DNA from: Rhizomicrobium sp.
GTDB taxonomy: Bacteria; Pseudomonadota; Alphaproteobacteria; Micropepsales; Micropepsaceae
DNA length: 64,000 bases
Direction: 5' to 3'
Assembly: GCA_037200045.1 (NCBI GenBank)
Contig: JBBCHM010000001.1
Location: 1,860,001 to 1,924,000 of the forward strand
Shown: one piece after another, positions 18,421 to 26,889 of the stretch
Layout: each line of letters begins with the position of its first letter
How positions within the stretch are numbered: the stretch's first letter is position 1
Notes under the pieces: model-generated
What the model saw: only the letters and a program-made list of their open reading frames with translations
What the model was told of the DNA's origin: nothing
Databases searched by the model: none
Made by a program: the position numbers and the translations under genes

Positions 18421-20160
18421 TCACGTTTCGGCGGTTCCGGCAGGAACCTCGTTCGGCGCGCCGAGCGGATCGCGGAAGATGACCTCCACCATGGTTCCCT
18501 TTCCCGGCTCGGAATGCAGCGCCGAGACGCCGCCGATCTGCGCCCCGAAGGTCCGGATCAGCCGCGTGCCCATGCCGGTCTTGCCGCCATGGTCGGTGAA
18601 GCCGGCGCCGTCATCGCTGATCGCGAGCCGGAGCTTGCCGTCCGCGGTCGGGGCCAACTCGATCCGCACCAAGCCGCGCTGACCCGGCTGGAATGCGTAT
18701 TTGAAGATGTTGGTCAGGGCCTCGACCGCGAACAGCGCGAGCGGCACGGCGACCTCGCCCGAGACGTCGCGTTCCACCAGGTCCTCTTCCACCCGCACGC
18801 CGACATTCTCGCCGCGCATGCCCTCGGTGATCTGGTGCGCCAGTTCGTGCAGGAGGCGCTTCAGGTCGATGGTCGTCTGGTCCTCGATCTCGTGCAGGAT
18901 GCGGTGCACCAAGGCGAGCGCGTTGATGCGGACCTGGGCCTGCATCAGCGCGTCGCGCGCCGCCGGATCCTTGAGCTGCCCGGCCTGCAGGCTGAGCAGG
19001 CTCATGACGATCTGCAGATTGTTCTTCACGCGGTGGTGGATCTCGCGGATGAGCAGCGATTTCTGGGTGAGCGCGTCGCGCAGCTTGCGGTCGCGGTCCT
19101 GGATCGAGTCGGCCATCGCCGACAGCCCGTCGCCCAGGCTGCGGAATTCGCGCGGCGCATCCTCGAGTTGCGGCCGGATCGCGTAATGGCCCGACCGGTA
19201 GGCGGCGGAGATGCGGCGCAGATAGGCGATCCATTGCGTCACCTGGCGCTCGGTGGCGAACCAGATGCCGGCCCAGGCCAGCCCGATCATCAGGATGGGC
19301 ATCAGGAAGTCGGTGCCGACATGCAGATAGGTGTCGCTGAACAGATGGCTCTCGCGCATCGCGAAGGCGACGTTGATCACCCCGCCGCGCAACGGCGAGG
19401 TCGAGAAGGTCCAGTTGTTGCCCCGCGCGTCGTTGGCGGAATAGACGTCGCCCGGCCGGGCATAGCGGCGGGCGGCATCGACAAGGGCGTGGGCGACGCC
19501 GTCGTCGTTCGAGGCCAATATGTGGCCGTCGCTGTCGTAGATGAACACCACCGCGCCCTTCGGCAGTCCGTTGCCGCGCACCATGAAATCGAGCCAGTGG
19601 AGCTGAAGCACCACCGACAGCGCGCCGTCGAAGCGCCCCGTGGCGTCGCGCAGCGGCAGCATGCCGATGATCACCGGCTGCTTGAGGACCTGGCTCATCG
19701 TCAGGCCGCTCACCACGAAGCTCCTGGAGGCGCGGGCGCGTTCGAAGATCGGCCGACCCGAGGCGCTGAGCCCCTTGGCGCGCGGCAGCGCCGAACACAG
19801 CTTGGTGCCGTCGGCCCCGAGGCGGGACAGATTGGCGAAATATTTCACGCCGATCAGCGCGTCGCCCAGGACCGAATCGCAGGCCCGCGTGACGTTGCGC
19901 ACGTCGCTGACATTGGCGAGCGCGCGCGCGATCTGCTCCGCCGAGGACAGGAGATTCTCCTCGTCCTTGGCGGCGGCGTTGGCCGAGCGGATGAGGCGAT
20001 CATGCACCTGCGCGACGTCGGCGCGGGCGCGATCCACGCCTTGCAGGATGCTGACGACGGCAATGGGAAGAAGCGCGACGGTTACCGCGATGAGCAGCGT
20101 GATGCGGAGCGGCCAGCCCCGCTCACTCGGCGGTTCCCTTGCGTCGCCTGCGGGCGGCAT
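18421..20160 (-). CDS. Membrane sensor histidine kinase, HisKA_2/HWE type (stress kinase)
   Basis: Likely input kinase for PhyR. It has a membrane segment near the N-terminus (LRITLLIAVTVALLPIAVVSI), an extracytoplasmic sensor region with a double-Cache-like layout, a second membrane segment (DFLMPILMIGLAWAGIWFA), a HAMP-like linker, and the HisKA_2 phosphoacceptor IHHRVKNNLQIVMSLL. The ATPase domain has EALTNIFKYAF (N box), ISDDGAGF and GMGTRLI. Family kinases of this type lie in GSR loci and phosphorylate PhyR. I prefer the ATG at 20160, which overlaps the end of ecfG by 38 bp; the frame extends further upstream, so the start is unsure. Confidence 0.85.
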   Translation of the reverse strand: MPPAGDAREPPSERGWPLRITLLIAVTVALLPIAVVSILQGVDRARADVAQVHDRLIRSANAAAKDEENLLSSAEQIARALANVSDVRNVTRACDSVLGDALIGVKYFANLSRLGADGTKLCSALPRAKGLSASGRPIFERARASRSFVVSGLTMSQVLKQPVIIGMLPLRDATGRFDGALSVVLQLHWLDFMVRGNGLPKGAVVFIYDSDGHILASNDDGVAHALVDAARRYARPGDVYSANDARGNNWTFSTSPLRGGVINVAFAMRESHLFSDTYLHVGTDFLMPILMIGLAWAGIWFATERQVTQWIAYLRRISAAYRSGHYAIRPQLEDAPREFRSLGDGLSAMADSIQDRDRKLRDALTQKSLLIREIHHRVKNNLQIVMSLLSLQAGQLKDPAARDALMQAQVRINALALVHRILHEIEDQTTIDLKRLLHELAHQITEGMRGENVGVRVEEDLVERDVSGEVAVPLALFAVEALTNIFKYAFQPGQRGLVRIELAPTADGKLRLAISDDGAGFTDHGGKTGMGTRLIRTFGAQIGGVSALHSEPGKGTMVEVIFRDPLGAPNEVPAGTAET

Positions 20161-20785
20161 CGGGACCGTCTTGCGGCGCGAGGCGATCCAATTGCGCCAT
20201 GATTTCACGGGCAGCTTCCCCTTCGGGCGGTCGGTCCGATTGCGGCAATGCCTCATCGCCGTCGAGGATTGCAATAAGCGCCTTTCGCGCGCGCGCAACC
20301 CTGCTCTTCACCGTGCCCACGGCGCAGTTGCAGATTTCCGCAGCGTCTTCGTAGGAGAAGCCGCCGGCGCCGACCAGGATCAGCGCCTCGCGCTGCTCGT
20401 CGGTGAGCGCGCGCAACGCGCGGGCTGTGTCCGACAGTTCGGCGGACCAACCCTGGTCCTGCCCACCGCCGGGAATCTTCTCGGCGGCTTCCTGGTCCCA
20501 TGGCGCCTGGCGCCAAGCGCGGCGGCGATCCGAATAGAACTGGTTGCGCAGGATGGTGAAGAGCCAGGCCTTCAGGTTGGTGCCGGGCACGAAGGAGTCT
20601 CGCGACTGCCACGCCTTCACCAGGGCTTCCTGCGCGAGGTCGTCGGCGCCTTCATGGCTGCCGCAAAGCGAGCGCGCGAAGGCGCGCAGGAAAGGGACAA
20701 GCCCCAACAGCTCGGTCTTGAAGTCGTCCGGCTGTTCGGAGGCGGGGGCGCTGTGCGCGGTGGGGACGGTGTGGGGGGCGGTCAT
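20123..20785 (-). CDS. ecfG: ECF sigma factor EcfG (general stress response)
   Basis: Extracytoplasmic-function sigma factor that directs RNA polymerase to GGAAC-N16/17-CGTT promoters. Region 2 spans about 30-95 (LRAFARSLCGSHEGADDLAQEALVKAW in two parts, then LKAWLFTILRNQFYSDRRR). Region 4 spans about 128-180 (LRALTDEQREALILVGAGG, then YEDAAEICNCAVGTVKSRV). The adjacent nepR, phyR and kinase genes fix the EcfG identity. Its ATG overlaps the nepR stop by 4 bp, so anti-sigma and sigma are co-translated. Confidence 0.95.
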   Translation of the reverse strand: MTAPHTVPTAHSAPASEQPDDFKTELLGLVPFLRAFARSLCGSHEGADDLAQEALVKAWQSRDSFVPGTNLKAWLFTILRNQFYSDRRRAWRQAPWDQEAAEKIPGGGQDQGWSAELSDTARALRALTDEQREALILVGAGGFSYEDAAEICNCAVGTVKSRVARARKALIAILDGDEALPQSDRPPEGEAAREIMAQLDRLAPQDGPDAARRRRKGTAE

Positions 20786-20997
20786 GAGGATTTCTTCCCC
20801 GACTCGTCCTTCGCATCGATCCGACGCAACAGGTCCATAAATTCGTCGGGCACGGGCTCCTGCGCCACGGCATCGTAGATGCGCCGCAACTCTCGGCCGA
20901 TGACCCTCTGGCGCGCCCGTATGGCGCGCGCTTTTTCGCGGTTGGGGTTCTGTTCTTTAGACAAATTCCAATTCCGCTGCTGCGGTGCGCCTGACAA
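20782..20997 (-). CDS. nepR: Anti-sigma factor NepR
   Basis: A 71-residue protein that sequesters EcfG until phosphorylated PhyR binds it. The C-terminal helix motif EPVPDEFMDLLRRID is the hallmark of NepR, preceded by the first helix IGRELRRIYDAVAQ. The stop overlaps the ecfG start (ATGA), and an EcfG-type promoter lies 87-112 bp upstream of its start, so the pair is autoregulated. Confidence 0.93.
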   Translation of the reverse strand: MSGAPQQRNWNLSKEQNPNREKARAIRARQRVIGRELRRIYDAVAQEPVPDEFMDLLRRIDAKDESGKKSS

Positions 20998-21083
20998 AGC
21001 CGTTCTCCGATCGAGGCCGATTATACTGAAAAATCAGCCCCTTAATTTGACTCATCCGCCCACCAACTCCCTCCGAGGAAGCC

Positions 21084-21109
21084 AACGTCCGCCGCCCGCC
21101 AATGGTTCC
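21084..21109 (-). promoter_or_regulatory. EcfG-dependent promoter of nepR-ecfG
   Basis: On the minus strand, GGAAC (21109-21105), a 17-bp spacer and CGTT (21087-21084) match the alphaproteobacterial general-stress consensus GGAAC-N16/17-CGTT exactly. It points towards nepR, the classical site of EcfG autoregulation. Confidence 0.85.
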
Positions 21110-21192
21110 GCCCCGATATGGAACTTTTCTTCTCAAGGAGCATTCCCGTCTGAGAGCGCCGAGGATAGCCCCGTCGAAGGAGCCCGTTTTTC

Positions 21193-21990
21193 ATGAGCAT
21201 GTCCCAGACCCTTGCCCCGCACCTTCCCTATCTGCGCCGCTATGCCCGCGCGCTGTGCGGCTCCCAGGCCAGCGGCGACACCTATGTCCGTGCCGCCCTG
21301 TCCGCGCTGCTTGCCGGCGACCAGACGCTGGTTGAGGGCGTGGCGCCGCGGGTCGGCCTGTACCGCGTCTTCCACGCCATCTGGCAATCGGCCTCGGGCC
21401 GCATCGACGAGAACACGACGCGCATCGCCGAGACCAAGCCGTCGCCGGAAACCCGCCTGAGCGCGCTCGATTCGAACAAACGCGCCGCGCTGCTGCTCAC
21501 CGCCGTGGAGGCTTTCAGCCTCGAAGAGGCCGCCTTCATCCTGGACGAGACCGCCGAAGAGGTGGAACGCGCCATCGTCGACGCGCAGCAGACCATCGAC
21601 CGCCAGCTCGCCAGCCGCGTGTTGATCATCGAGGACGAGCCGATCATCGCGCTCGACCTGGAGAATCTCGTCACCGAACTCGGCCACAAGGTCGTGGCGA
21701 CCGCCGCGACGCGGGCCGAGGCGGTGGCCAAGGCGCATTCCGAGCGCCCCGGTCTGGTATTGGCCGACATCAATCTCGGCGAAGGCGGCTCGGGCATCGA
21801 CGCGGTGGCCGAGATTCTCAACAGCTTCGACATTCCGGTGATCTTCATCACCGCTTATCCGGAGAAGCTCTTGACCGGCGAGCGGCCGGAGCCGACCTAT
21901 CTGATCGCCAAGCCCTTCCTGCCCGAGACGGTGCAGGCGACGGTTGGCCAGGCGTTGTTCTTTCACTCGGCGGCTAAAAAAGCCGCATGA
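21193..21990 (+). CDS. phyR: PhyR, anti-anti-sigma response regulator of the general stress response
   Basis: Two-domain protein: an N-terminal sigma-like domain (1 to about 135, with LPYLRRYARALCGSQASGD and a region-4 mimic) and a C-terminal receiver (141 to about 255). The receiver shows the acidic pair E147-D148, phospho-acceptor D192 in VLADINLGEG, and the switch residues in VIFITAYPEK and IAKPF. On phosphorylation the sigma-like domain binds NepR and releases EcfG. AAGGAG precedes the ATG at 21193. It is transcribed divergently from nepR-ecfG-kinase. Confidence 0.96.
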   Translation: MSMSQTLAPHLPYLRRYARALCGSQASGDTYVRAALSALLAGDQTLVEGVAPRVGLYRVFHAIWQSASGRIDENTTRIAETKPSPETRLSALDSNKRAALLLTAVEAFSLEEAAFILDETAEEVERAIVDAQQTIDRQLASRVLIIEDEPIIALDLENLVTELGHKVVATAATRAEAVAKAHSERPGLVLADINLGEGGSGIDAVAEILNSFDIPVIFITAYPEKLLTGERPEPTYLIAKPFLPETVQATVGQALFFHSAAKKAA

Positions 21991-21994
21991 TTCC

Positions 21995-22017
21995 AAAGTT
22001 CCCTTGCTGGGAACTTT
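21995..22017. terminator. Perfect hairpin after phyR
   Basis: AAAGTTCCC and GGGAACTTT (9-bp arms, 5-nt loop TTGCT) begin 4 bp after the phyR stop. It lacks a T-run. Its right arm contains GGAAC (22010-22014), and CGTT follows at 22033-22036, 18 bp on. That is one base beyond the EcfG spacing range, so a weak EcfG promoter for the next genes is possible. Confidence 0.45.
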
Positions 22018-22068
22018 GAGGCATGGTGGGGCCGTTCCCCCCAAAGTTCTGGGAAATTGGAGAGACGT

Positions 22069-22422
22069 ATGAGCGCCGCCGGCAACACGGAAATCGACGC
22101 GAGACTGTCTGCTTTGCGGACCGACCTGGAGACGCTGCAGAAGGACCTTCGGGCCCTGGCGGGCGACGTCGGCGACGTCGCATCGACCCAGGCCAAGGAC
22201 GCCCTGAAGAAAGCCGAAGCGGTGGCCGAGCGCGCCTACACGCTGGCCGAGGACGCCGCGGCCCAGGCGAGCAAGACCGCGTTCGAGGCTGCCGAGGACG
22301 TCGAGGAATGGGCGGCGGAGAACGCCGAGACCTTGCGCGCCACGGTGCGCGAACAGCCGCTGACCTCGCTCGCCATCGCGGCAGGCGTCGGCGCGTTCCT
22401 GGCCCTGTTCCTTCGCCGCTGA
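22069..22422 (+). CDS. ElaB/YqjD-like (DUF883) membrane-anchored protein
   Basis: A 117-residue protein made of a long charged amphipathic helix (about 10-95, rich in Ala, Glu, Lys and with heptad-like spacing) and one C-terminal membrane helix (SLAIAAGVGAFLALFLRR). This is the DUF883 plan of inner-membrane proteins that associate with ribosomes in enterobacteria. TTGGAGAG lies just upstream of the chosen ATG at 22069. It is 12 bp ahead of a YqjE-like gene, the usual pairing, and close to the stress regulator genes. Confidence 0.8.
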   Translation: MSAAGNTEIDARLSALRTDLETLQKDLRALAGDVGDVASTQAKDALKKAEAVAERAYTLAEDAAAQASKTAFEAAEDVEEWAAENAETLRATVREQPLTSLAIAAGVGAFLALFLRR

Positions 22423-22433
22423 CGGGATCCGTC

Positions 22434-22784
22434 ATGGGGGCGAAAATCGCCGCGGCGGCGGTGCTTGCGGTCATCGGATTGCTGCTCGTCGTCTTCGGCG
22501 TGGGCTTTCTCAGCTATGCGCTGGCGCTTGCCCTGACGCCGCTTCTGGGCGCGGCCGGCGGCGCGGCGGTGACCGGCGCGATCTTCGTGGGGCCGCCGGT
22601 GCTGTGGGCCGGCATCGTGCTGATGCGCGGGCCGTCCAGGCCCAAGCCGAAACCGTCGGCGCCGTCCAGCCTGTGGATGGCGCTGTTCGCGGCGATCGCC
22701 AAGGAGACGCCCTGGATCGCGATCGTCGGCGCCATCGTCATCGCCGGCGCCGAGATGTTCTTCGGCAGCCGGACGCGGAAATAA
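22434..22784 (+). CDS. YqjE-like small integral membrane protein (phage holin superfamily type)
   Basis: A 116-residue protein with two N-terminal hydrophobic segments (AAAAVLAVIGLLLVVFGVGF and a second Ala/Gly-rich one around IFVGPPVLWAGIVL), a basic Pro-rich link (SRPKPKPSAPS), and a third segment (PWIAIVGAIVIAGAEMFFG). It follows the DUF883 gene by 12 bp, as yqjE follows yqjD in other bacteria. Function unknown; probably envelope stress. Confidence 0.7.
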   Translation: MGAKIAAAAVLAVIGLLLVVFGVGFLSYALALALTPLLGAAGGAAVTGAIFVGPPVLWAGIVLMRGPSRPKPKPSAPSSLWMALFAAIAKETPWIAIVGAIVIAGAEMFFGSRTRK

Positions 22785-22786
22785 CC

Positions 22787-22811
22787 GGAACTCGCGCTTT
22801 TGCCTGACGTT
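22787..22811 (+). promoter_or_regulatory. EcfG-dependent promoter of the DUF1328 gene
   Basis: GGAAC (22787-22791), 16-bp spacer, CGTT (22808-22811): an exact match to the general-stress consensus. The ATG of the DUF1328 gene follows 29 bp after CGTT. Confidence 0.85.
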
Positions 22812-22840
22812 TCCTTTGCAAGCAGCAAAGGAAACCGGAA

Positions 22841-23014
22841 ATGCTCGGCTATGCGGTTCTGTTCTTGATCCTGGCGCTCGTCGCCGGCTATCTGGGCTTC
22901 TTCGGCCTGGCGGGCCTCGCGGCCAGCATCGCCAAGATCCTCCTGATCGTCTTCGTGGTGCTCCTGATCGTCAGCGCCTTCTCGAGCGCGCTGCGCGGCC
23001 GCCCACCGGTCTAG
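22841..23014 (+). CDS. DUF1328 small membrane protein
   Basis: A 57-residue protein with two hydrophobic helices: [20 protein letters not shown], then after GLAGLAASI a second one ending [13 protein letters not shown]. This matches the DUF1328 (YtjA) family, often stress-induced in proteobacteria. AAAGGA lies 10-15 nt before the ATG, and a perfect EcfG promoter lies upstream, so induction by the general stress response is predicted. Confidence 0.85.
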   Translation: MLGYAVLFLILALVAGYLGFFGLAGLAASIAKILLIVFVVLLIVSAFSSALRGRPPV

Positions 23015-23317
23015 CGATGCGCCTGCCGCCGCGCGGCGCCCATCCGCTCGAAAATGCCATCGCGGCCGCCGTGCCGGCGGCCCTGCCGCTTGGCGGCGCC
23101 GATCCGTCCTCGGAAAAAAGCAAGCAAATCAAACTGCTGCGTCCGGCACCGCGATCTCTTGCAGGCATGGCTAAATTATTTTTGAGAAGCCGCAACCCAA
23201 ATTAAGCCCGTGCATTTTCTTCCACGAGCGGACGTCTGATCCGGAACGCCCCAGCCCCTTCGACAGCCCGCATTGGGTGTCCGCTCGACTTTCTCCCCCT
23301 CCGAAAAAAGCAAAGCC
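23015..23317. other. Intergenic stretch with no gene seen
   Basis: A 303-bp gap between the DUF1328 gene and the convergent glycosyltransferase gene. A short motif (CCGAAAAAAGCAA and close variants) occurs near 23110 and 23300. I see no supported gene or convincing terminator. Confidence 0.4.
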
Positions 23318-24778
23318 CTAAGGCAGGCGGCCGAAGCGCACGCCATGCCAGTCGCGCAGGACGTAGGCGATGTAATGCGCGATCGGCACGCCATGGCGCA
23401 GCCGGTCGAACCGCGCGACCTCGCGGACCTGTCCGAAGCGGCCCGCCAGCTCGGCATGCTTGTCCAATCTCTGCTCCACGACATAAAGCGCCGGCTTGGC
23501 CAGGAGCTCGCCGCCGGGGACCGGCGCGTCGAGATAGCGATAGTCCTCATTCGCCTGGAGCACCGGCGGATGGCCCGGCAGGTAGAAAGCAAACCACGAC
23601 GTCGAGGCGTAGTCGGTCGTGACGATGGCGGCGGCTCCGTTGGCCCGCTGCACGGTCTCGATCTTCGCCGCCACGCCGTCGAAGCCGACGGCCAGCAGCC
23701 GCGCCAGGGGATCGCTGCGTCCAAACGGAATGACGCCGAACAGCGCCTGGGCATAGATCGCCAGCAGCAGCACCGCCGCCACGGGCGTCGCCGCTGGCCG
23801 CGCGACGCGCCACACCGCCGCCATCCAACCCGTCCAGTCGCTCTGCTTCCAGGCCTGCGCGGCGGCCATCGCGAGCGCGGGAAATAGAAAGGACGGCCAA
23901 TTGCCCTGGATGCGGTCGTGCAGCGAATGGATCAGGAAATAGAGCACCGAGGGAAAGACCAGCGCGGCCAGCAGGAATTCGGCACTGTCGCGGTCGCGCG
24001 CGCGGAAGGCGAGCGCCAGCGTCGCCAGCACGAAGATGAAGGGCGAGGCGAGCACGAACTGGGCGCCCAGGAATTCGAACAGGAAGCGCAGCGTGAAATG
24101 CCCGCCGGCGATGCGGCCGAACTGGAAGGCGAAGGTCGCCCAGCCATGGGTTTCGTTCCACAGGACGTTTGGCAGGAAGATCAGGAGCGCGACCAGCGCG
24201 CCGGCCCAGGGCCAAGGCGCGGCGAACCAGCGCCGCGCCACCGGCGAGAGCAGGAGCCACACCACCATGCCGGCGCCGAGGAAGAACATCGTGTATTTCG
24301 ACAACAGACCCAGCCCGGCGGCGACGCCGACGCCGAGCCACCACGCACCCCTGCCCGTCTCGTGGACCTTGGCCAGGGCATAGAGCACCGCCGCCGCGGC
24401 GGCGACGGACGGCCCGTCCGGCGTCGCGGCCAGCGTCTCGACCGAGATCATCAAGGTCAGGTTGAAGAACAGGCTGGCGCGCGCGCCCGCATCCTCATCG
24501 CGCAGCAGGCTCGCGCCGGCCCGCCAGACGAAAAAGCTCGCCAGGACCGACAGGACGATGCCCCCGGCGCGCACGCCCAGCGCCGTGTCGCCGAAGATCA
24601 GCGTTCCTGCGCGGATTGCAAAAGCGATGGCGGGCGGGTGATCGAAGTAACCCGCCGCAAGATGGCGCGACCACAGCCAGTAATAGGCCTCGTCGGCCGA
24701 GAGCGGCAGAACCGCGGCCGCCACCACGCGCAGCACCGTCAAGGCGAGGATCGCGATGAGGATGTGCCGGCGCGTCAT
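23318..24778 (-). CDS. GT39/ArnT-like membrane glycosyltransferase
   Basis: Polytopic transferase using a polyprenyl-phosphate sugar. The first periplasmic loop has the catalytic acidic motif SADEAYYWLW and GYFDHPP, typical of the PMT_2/ArnT superfamily. About ten hydrophobic segments follow, then a soluble C-terminal domain (from about 370). The ATG at 24778 overlaps the stop of the preceding GT2 gene (ATGA). That gene probably makes the lipid-linked sugar donor, so the pair would glycosylate an envelope lipid or polymer. Confidence 0.87.
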   Translation of the reverse strand: MTRRHILIAILALTVLRVVAAAVLPLSADEAYYWLWSRHLAAGYFDHPPAIAFAIRAGTLIFGDTALGVRAGGIVLSVLASFFVWRAGASLLRDEDAGARASLFFNLTLMISVETLAATPDGPSVAAAAAVLYALAKVHETGRGAWWLGVGVAAGLGLLSKYTMFFLGAGMVVWLLLSPVARRWFAAPWPWAGALVALLIFLPNVLWNETHGWATFAFQFGRIAGGHFTLRFLFEFLGAQFVLASPFIFVLATLALAFRARDRDSAEFLLAALVFPSVLYFLIHSLHDRIQGNWPSFLFPALAMAAAQAWKQSDWTGWMAAVWRVARPAATPVAAVLLLAIYAQALFGVIPFGRSDPLARLLAVGFDGVAAKIETVQRANGAAAIVTTDYASTSWFAFYLPGHPPVLQANEDYRYLDAPVPGGELLAKPALYVVEQRLDKHAELAGRFGQVREVARFDRLRHGVPIAHYIAYVLRDWHGVRFGRLP

Positions 24779-25863
24779 CGCGTGCGCCACACGAACAGGC
24801 TCGACATCGCATAGTTCCAGAACAGGCCCATCACCGCGCCAGCGGCGCCGGCAACCCACCACACCGGCTCCTCCGCGTAGAGCCAGTTCGCGATGCCGAC
24901 ATTGGTGAAGGCGCCGATCGAGCAGAACAGGCAGAACACGATAAAGCCCCAGAACATCGACGCGCCCTTGAGGCGGTGGTCACGATAAGTGAGCTCGTTG
25001 TTGAGGAAGAAATTGCTGGTCAGCGCGACGAAGGTGGCGATGGCCTGGGCGGTATAGAAATTGTCGGCGCCCGCGAGCAGCGCCGATTTCAGCACGATCA
25101 GGTGGACCACCAGGCCGAGCGCGCCGACCAGCGCGAAGAACAGAAAGCGCGGCTCGACCAAATCGCCGGTCAGCTTGGCGAAGATCAGCCCGAGGAATTC
25201 GACGCCGATCTGGACGTTGAACTTGCTCTCGCCCTGCTCGCGTTTGCCGAACACATAGGACTGTTCCGCCACGCGCAGCGACGGACCGGCCGTGGCGACG
25301 ATGTCGAGCAGGATCTTGAAGCCGGCCGGCGACAGGCGCGCCGCGACCGCGTCGAACCGGTCGCGCCGCAGCATGAAGAAGCCGCTCATCGGATCGGACA
25401 GCGGCACGTCGAGGATATTGCGCGTGATGTCGGTGGCGAGCCGGCTCAGCCTGCCGCGCGCCGCATCGAACGAAGCGGCGCTGCCGCCGGCGATGTAGCG
25501 GCTGGCGGCGACGAGGTCGCAGGTGCCGCTGCGCAGCTTTTCAAGCATCGCCACCAGGGCGTGCTCGTCATGCTGGAGGTCGGCGTCCATCACCGCGACG
25601 AAGGGCGCGCTGGAGGCCAGCATGCCCTCGATGCAGGCCCCGGCGAGGCCGCGGCGGCCGACCCGGCGCAGGCAGCGTACCCTGGGATCGCGCGCCGCGA
25701 TCGCCTTGGCGGTCTCGGCGGTGCCGTCCGGCGAATCGTCGTCGACGAAGATCGCCTCCCAGGCAATGCCGGTCAGCGCGGCGTCCAGCCGGCGCACCAG
25801 CTCGGCGACGTTGTCGCGTTCCTTGAAGGTGGGAAGGACGATGGAAAGCTCGACAGCGGGCAC
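24775..25863 (-). CDS. GT2 polyprenyl-phosphate glycosyltransferase with GtrA-like C-terminal domain
   Basis: Dolichol-phosphate-mannose-synthase-like enzyme: SIVLPTFKERDNV, the nucleotide motif FVDDDSPDGT and the DxD-type MDADLQHDE in the first 100 residues. A GtrA-like four-helix membrane domain follows from about 230 (FLFFALVGALGLVVHLIVL). I chose GTG at 25863 because AGGAG lies 6 nt upstream. It would transfer a sugar from a nucleotide donor to polyprenyl phosphate for the downstream GT39 enzyme, with which it overlaps by 4 bp. Confidence 0.88.
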   Translation of the reverse strand: MPAVELSIVLPTFKERDNVAELVRRLDAALTGIAWEAIFVDDDSPDGTAETAKAIAARDPRVRCLRRVGRRGLAGACIEGMLASSAPFVAVMDADLQHDEHALVAMLEKLRSGTCDLVAASRYIAGGSAASFDAARGRLSRLATDITRNILDVPLSDPMSGFFMLRRDRFDAVAARLSPAGFKILLDIVATAGPSLRVAEQSYVFGKREQGESKFNVQIGVEFLGLIFAKLTGDLVEPRFLFFALVGALGLVVHLIVLKSALLAGADNFYTAQAIATFVALTSNFFLNNELTYRDHRLKGASMFWGFIVFCLFCSIGAFTNVGIANWLYAEEPVWWVAGAAGAVMGLFWNYAMSSLFVWRTR

Positions 25864-25921
25864 GCAGATCTCCTGGCGCCGCCTTGGTGGCAACAGGCCA
25901 GGACGGCGTCAAGGGACGCGT

Positions 25922-26083
25922 CTAGAGGAAAGTGACCGACCAGAGGACGGCGCCGGCGACCACCGCCAGCGCCAGGCTGACGATCAGCACCCAGCGCACA
26001 TGGCCGGAGGTCTCGCCCTGACGGGCCTGCTCGGTGGAGACGACCCGTTCGCGGGCCCCATTTTCGGTCGTTTGCGTCGCCAT
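25922..26083 (-). CDS. 53-residue single-span membrane protein
   Basis: A charged N-terminal part (MATQTTENGARERVVSTEQA) is followed by one hydrophobic helix (WVLIVSLALAVVAGAVLWS). The ATG comes 1 bp after the stop of the upstream gene (TGAAATG), so they are coupled. Third gene of the DUF3309 operon under a likely EcfG promoter. Function unknown. Confidence 0.65.
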   Translation of the reverse strand: MATQTTENGARERVVSTEQARQGETSGHVRWVLIVSLALAVVAGAVLWSVTFL

Positions 26084-26084
26084 T

Positions 26085-26327
26085 TCATGCTCCCTGCGCG
26101 CCGACCGGGCGGGCGCGGCGCTCCAGTTCCTGGCGGGCGTCGATGACGAGCTGCATGCGCTGCGTCTCGCTTTCGCCGTCCTGCTCGCGAATCCGCCGCT
26201 CCCACGCGGTCAGGATTTCGCGGCGCTCCTCATCGTTGAACCGCCGGTCGCGCATCACGTCCACCGGCGCGCGGTGGAAGCGAAGCGGCTCCCGCACGAT
26301 GTCTTCGATGAGCTTCTTCTTGGTCAT
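26085..26327 (-). CDS. 80-residue basic small protein, stress operon
   Basis: MTKKKLIEDIVREPLRFHRA begins a soluble, charged protein. It continues with DVMRDRRFNDEERREILTAW, a pattern seen in small alphaproteobacterial proteins of unknown role encoded near stress genes, and ends in a Glu/Arg-rich helix. The ATG at 26327 gives the conserved start. It lies between the DUF3309 gene and the single-span membrane protein gene on the same strand. Confidence 0.7.
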   Translation of the reverse strand: MTKKKLIEDIVREPLRFHRAPVDVMRDRRFNDEERREILTAWERRIREQDGESETQRMQLVIDARQELERRARPVGAQGA

Positions 26328-26344
26328 CAGATGGGCATGGGGGG

Positions 26345-26500
26345 TCAGAATCGCCCGATAAGGACGAGCACCAGCACGACGATGAGAACCAGGCCCAGCC
26401 CGCCGCTCGGGTAGTAGCCCCAATTGCGGCTGTGCGGCCAGGACGGCCAGGCGCCGAACAGCAGAAGAAGAAGGACGATGATGATAATTGTGCCGAGCAT
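26345..26500 (-). CDS. DUF3309 small membrane protein
   Basis: A 51-residue protein with the DUF3309 layout: an Ile/Leu-rich helix (MLGTIIIIVLLLLLFGAWP), the conserved centre HSRNWGYYPSGGLGL, and a second helix (VLIVVLVLVLIGRF). First gene of a three-gene minus-strand operon with an EcfG-type promoter about 30 bp upstream of its start. Confidence 0.82.
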   Translation of the reverse strand: MLGTIIIIVLLLLLFGAWPSWPHSRNWGYYPSGGLGLVLIVVLVLVLIGRF

Positions 26501-26531
26501 TGGAAATTACCTCGCGGACATCTGAACTGGG

Positions 26532-26556
26532 AACACCAAGGTGACGGCGGAGTTCC
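26532..26556 (-). promoter_or_regulatory. EcfG-type promoter of the DUF3309 operon
   Basis: On the minus strand, GGAAC (26556-26552) is followed after 16 bp by TGTT (26535-26532). The only deviation from GGAAC-N16/17-CGTT is T for the least conserved C. It points to the DUF3309 start at 26500. Confidence 0.65.
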
Positions 26557-26564
26557 GCCGCTCG

Positions 26565-26867
26565 TCAGTGCTCGCGCCGTTTGCGGGTCGCGGCGGCCTT
26601 CTTCGCCGACGCCGAACGCTGCGCCGCGCTGCGGCCGGGCGCGGCGGTGCCGCTGAGACGTCCGCCCTTGCGCGACGGCGCGTGATCCTCGGCGCGGCCG
26701 CGGCCGGAGCCGCTTTTCTTGCCGCCATGGGTCTCGGCGTTCACTGTCGCCCAGGCGCGCCGTTCGGCTTCCTTCTTCGCCGTTCCACGCTTCTCGTAGC
26801 CTTGCTCGATATGTTCGGCCTGGCGTTTCTGCTTGTCGGTGTAGCTCGACTTGTCTCCACGCGGCAT
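26565..26867 (-). CDS. KGG-like small basic stress protein
   Basis: A 100-residue, strongly basic protein. Its start MPRGDKSSYTDKQKRQAEHI with GYEKRGTAKKEAERRAWATV is a widespread alphaproteobacterial signature, often annotated as plasmid stabilisation or KGG-like. The tail is Ala/Lys/Arg/Gly-rich and probably disordered or DNA-binding. AAGGGAGA precedes the ATG at 26867, and a perfect EcfG promoter lies upstream, so stress induction is expected. Confidence 0.8.
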   Translation of the reverse strand: MPRGDKSSYTDKQKRQAEHIEQGYEKRGTAKKEAERRAWATVNAETHGGKKSGSGRGRAEDHAPSRKGGRLSGTAAPGRSAAQRSASAKKAAATRKRREH

Positions 26868-26889
26868 GGCTGTCTCCCTTTCGGATGCA

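Noticed and set aside
21120..21144. EcfG promoter for phyR
   Set aside because: GGAAC at 21120 is followed at the right distance by CATT rather than CGTT.
22010..22036. EcfG promoter ahead of the DUF883 gene
   Set aside because: GGAAC and CGTT are 18 bp apart instead of 16-17, and GGAAC is part of a perfect hairpin; kept only as a remark.
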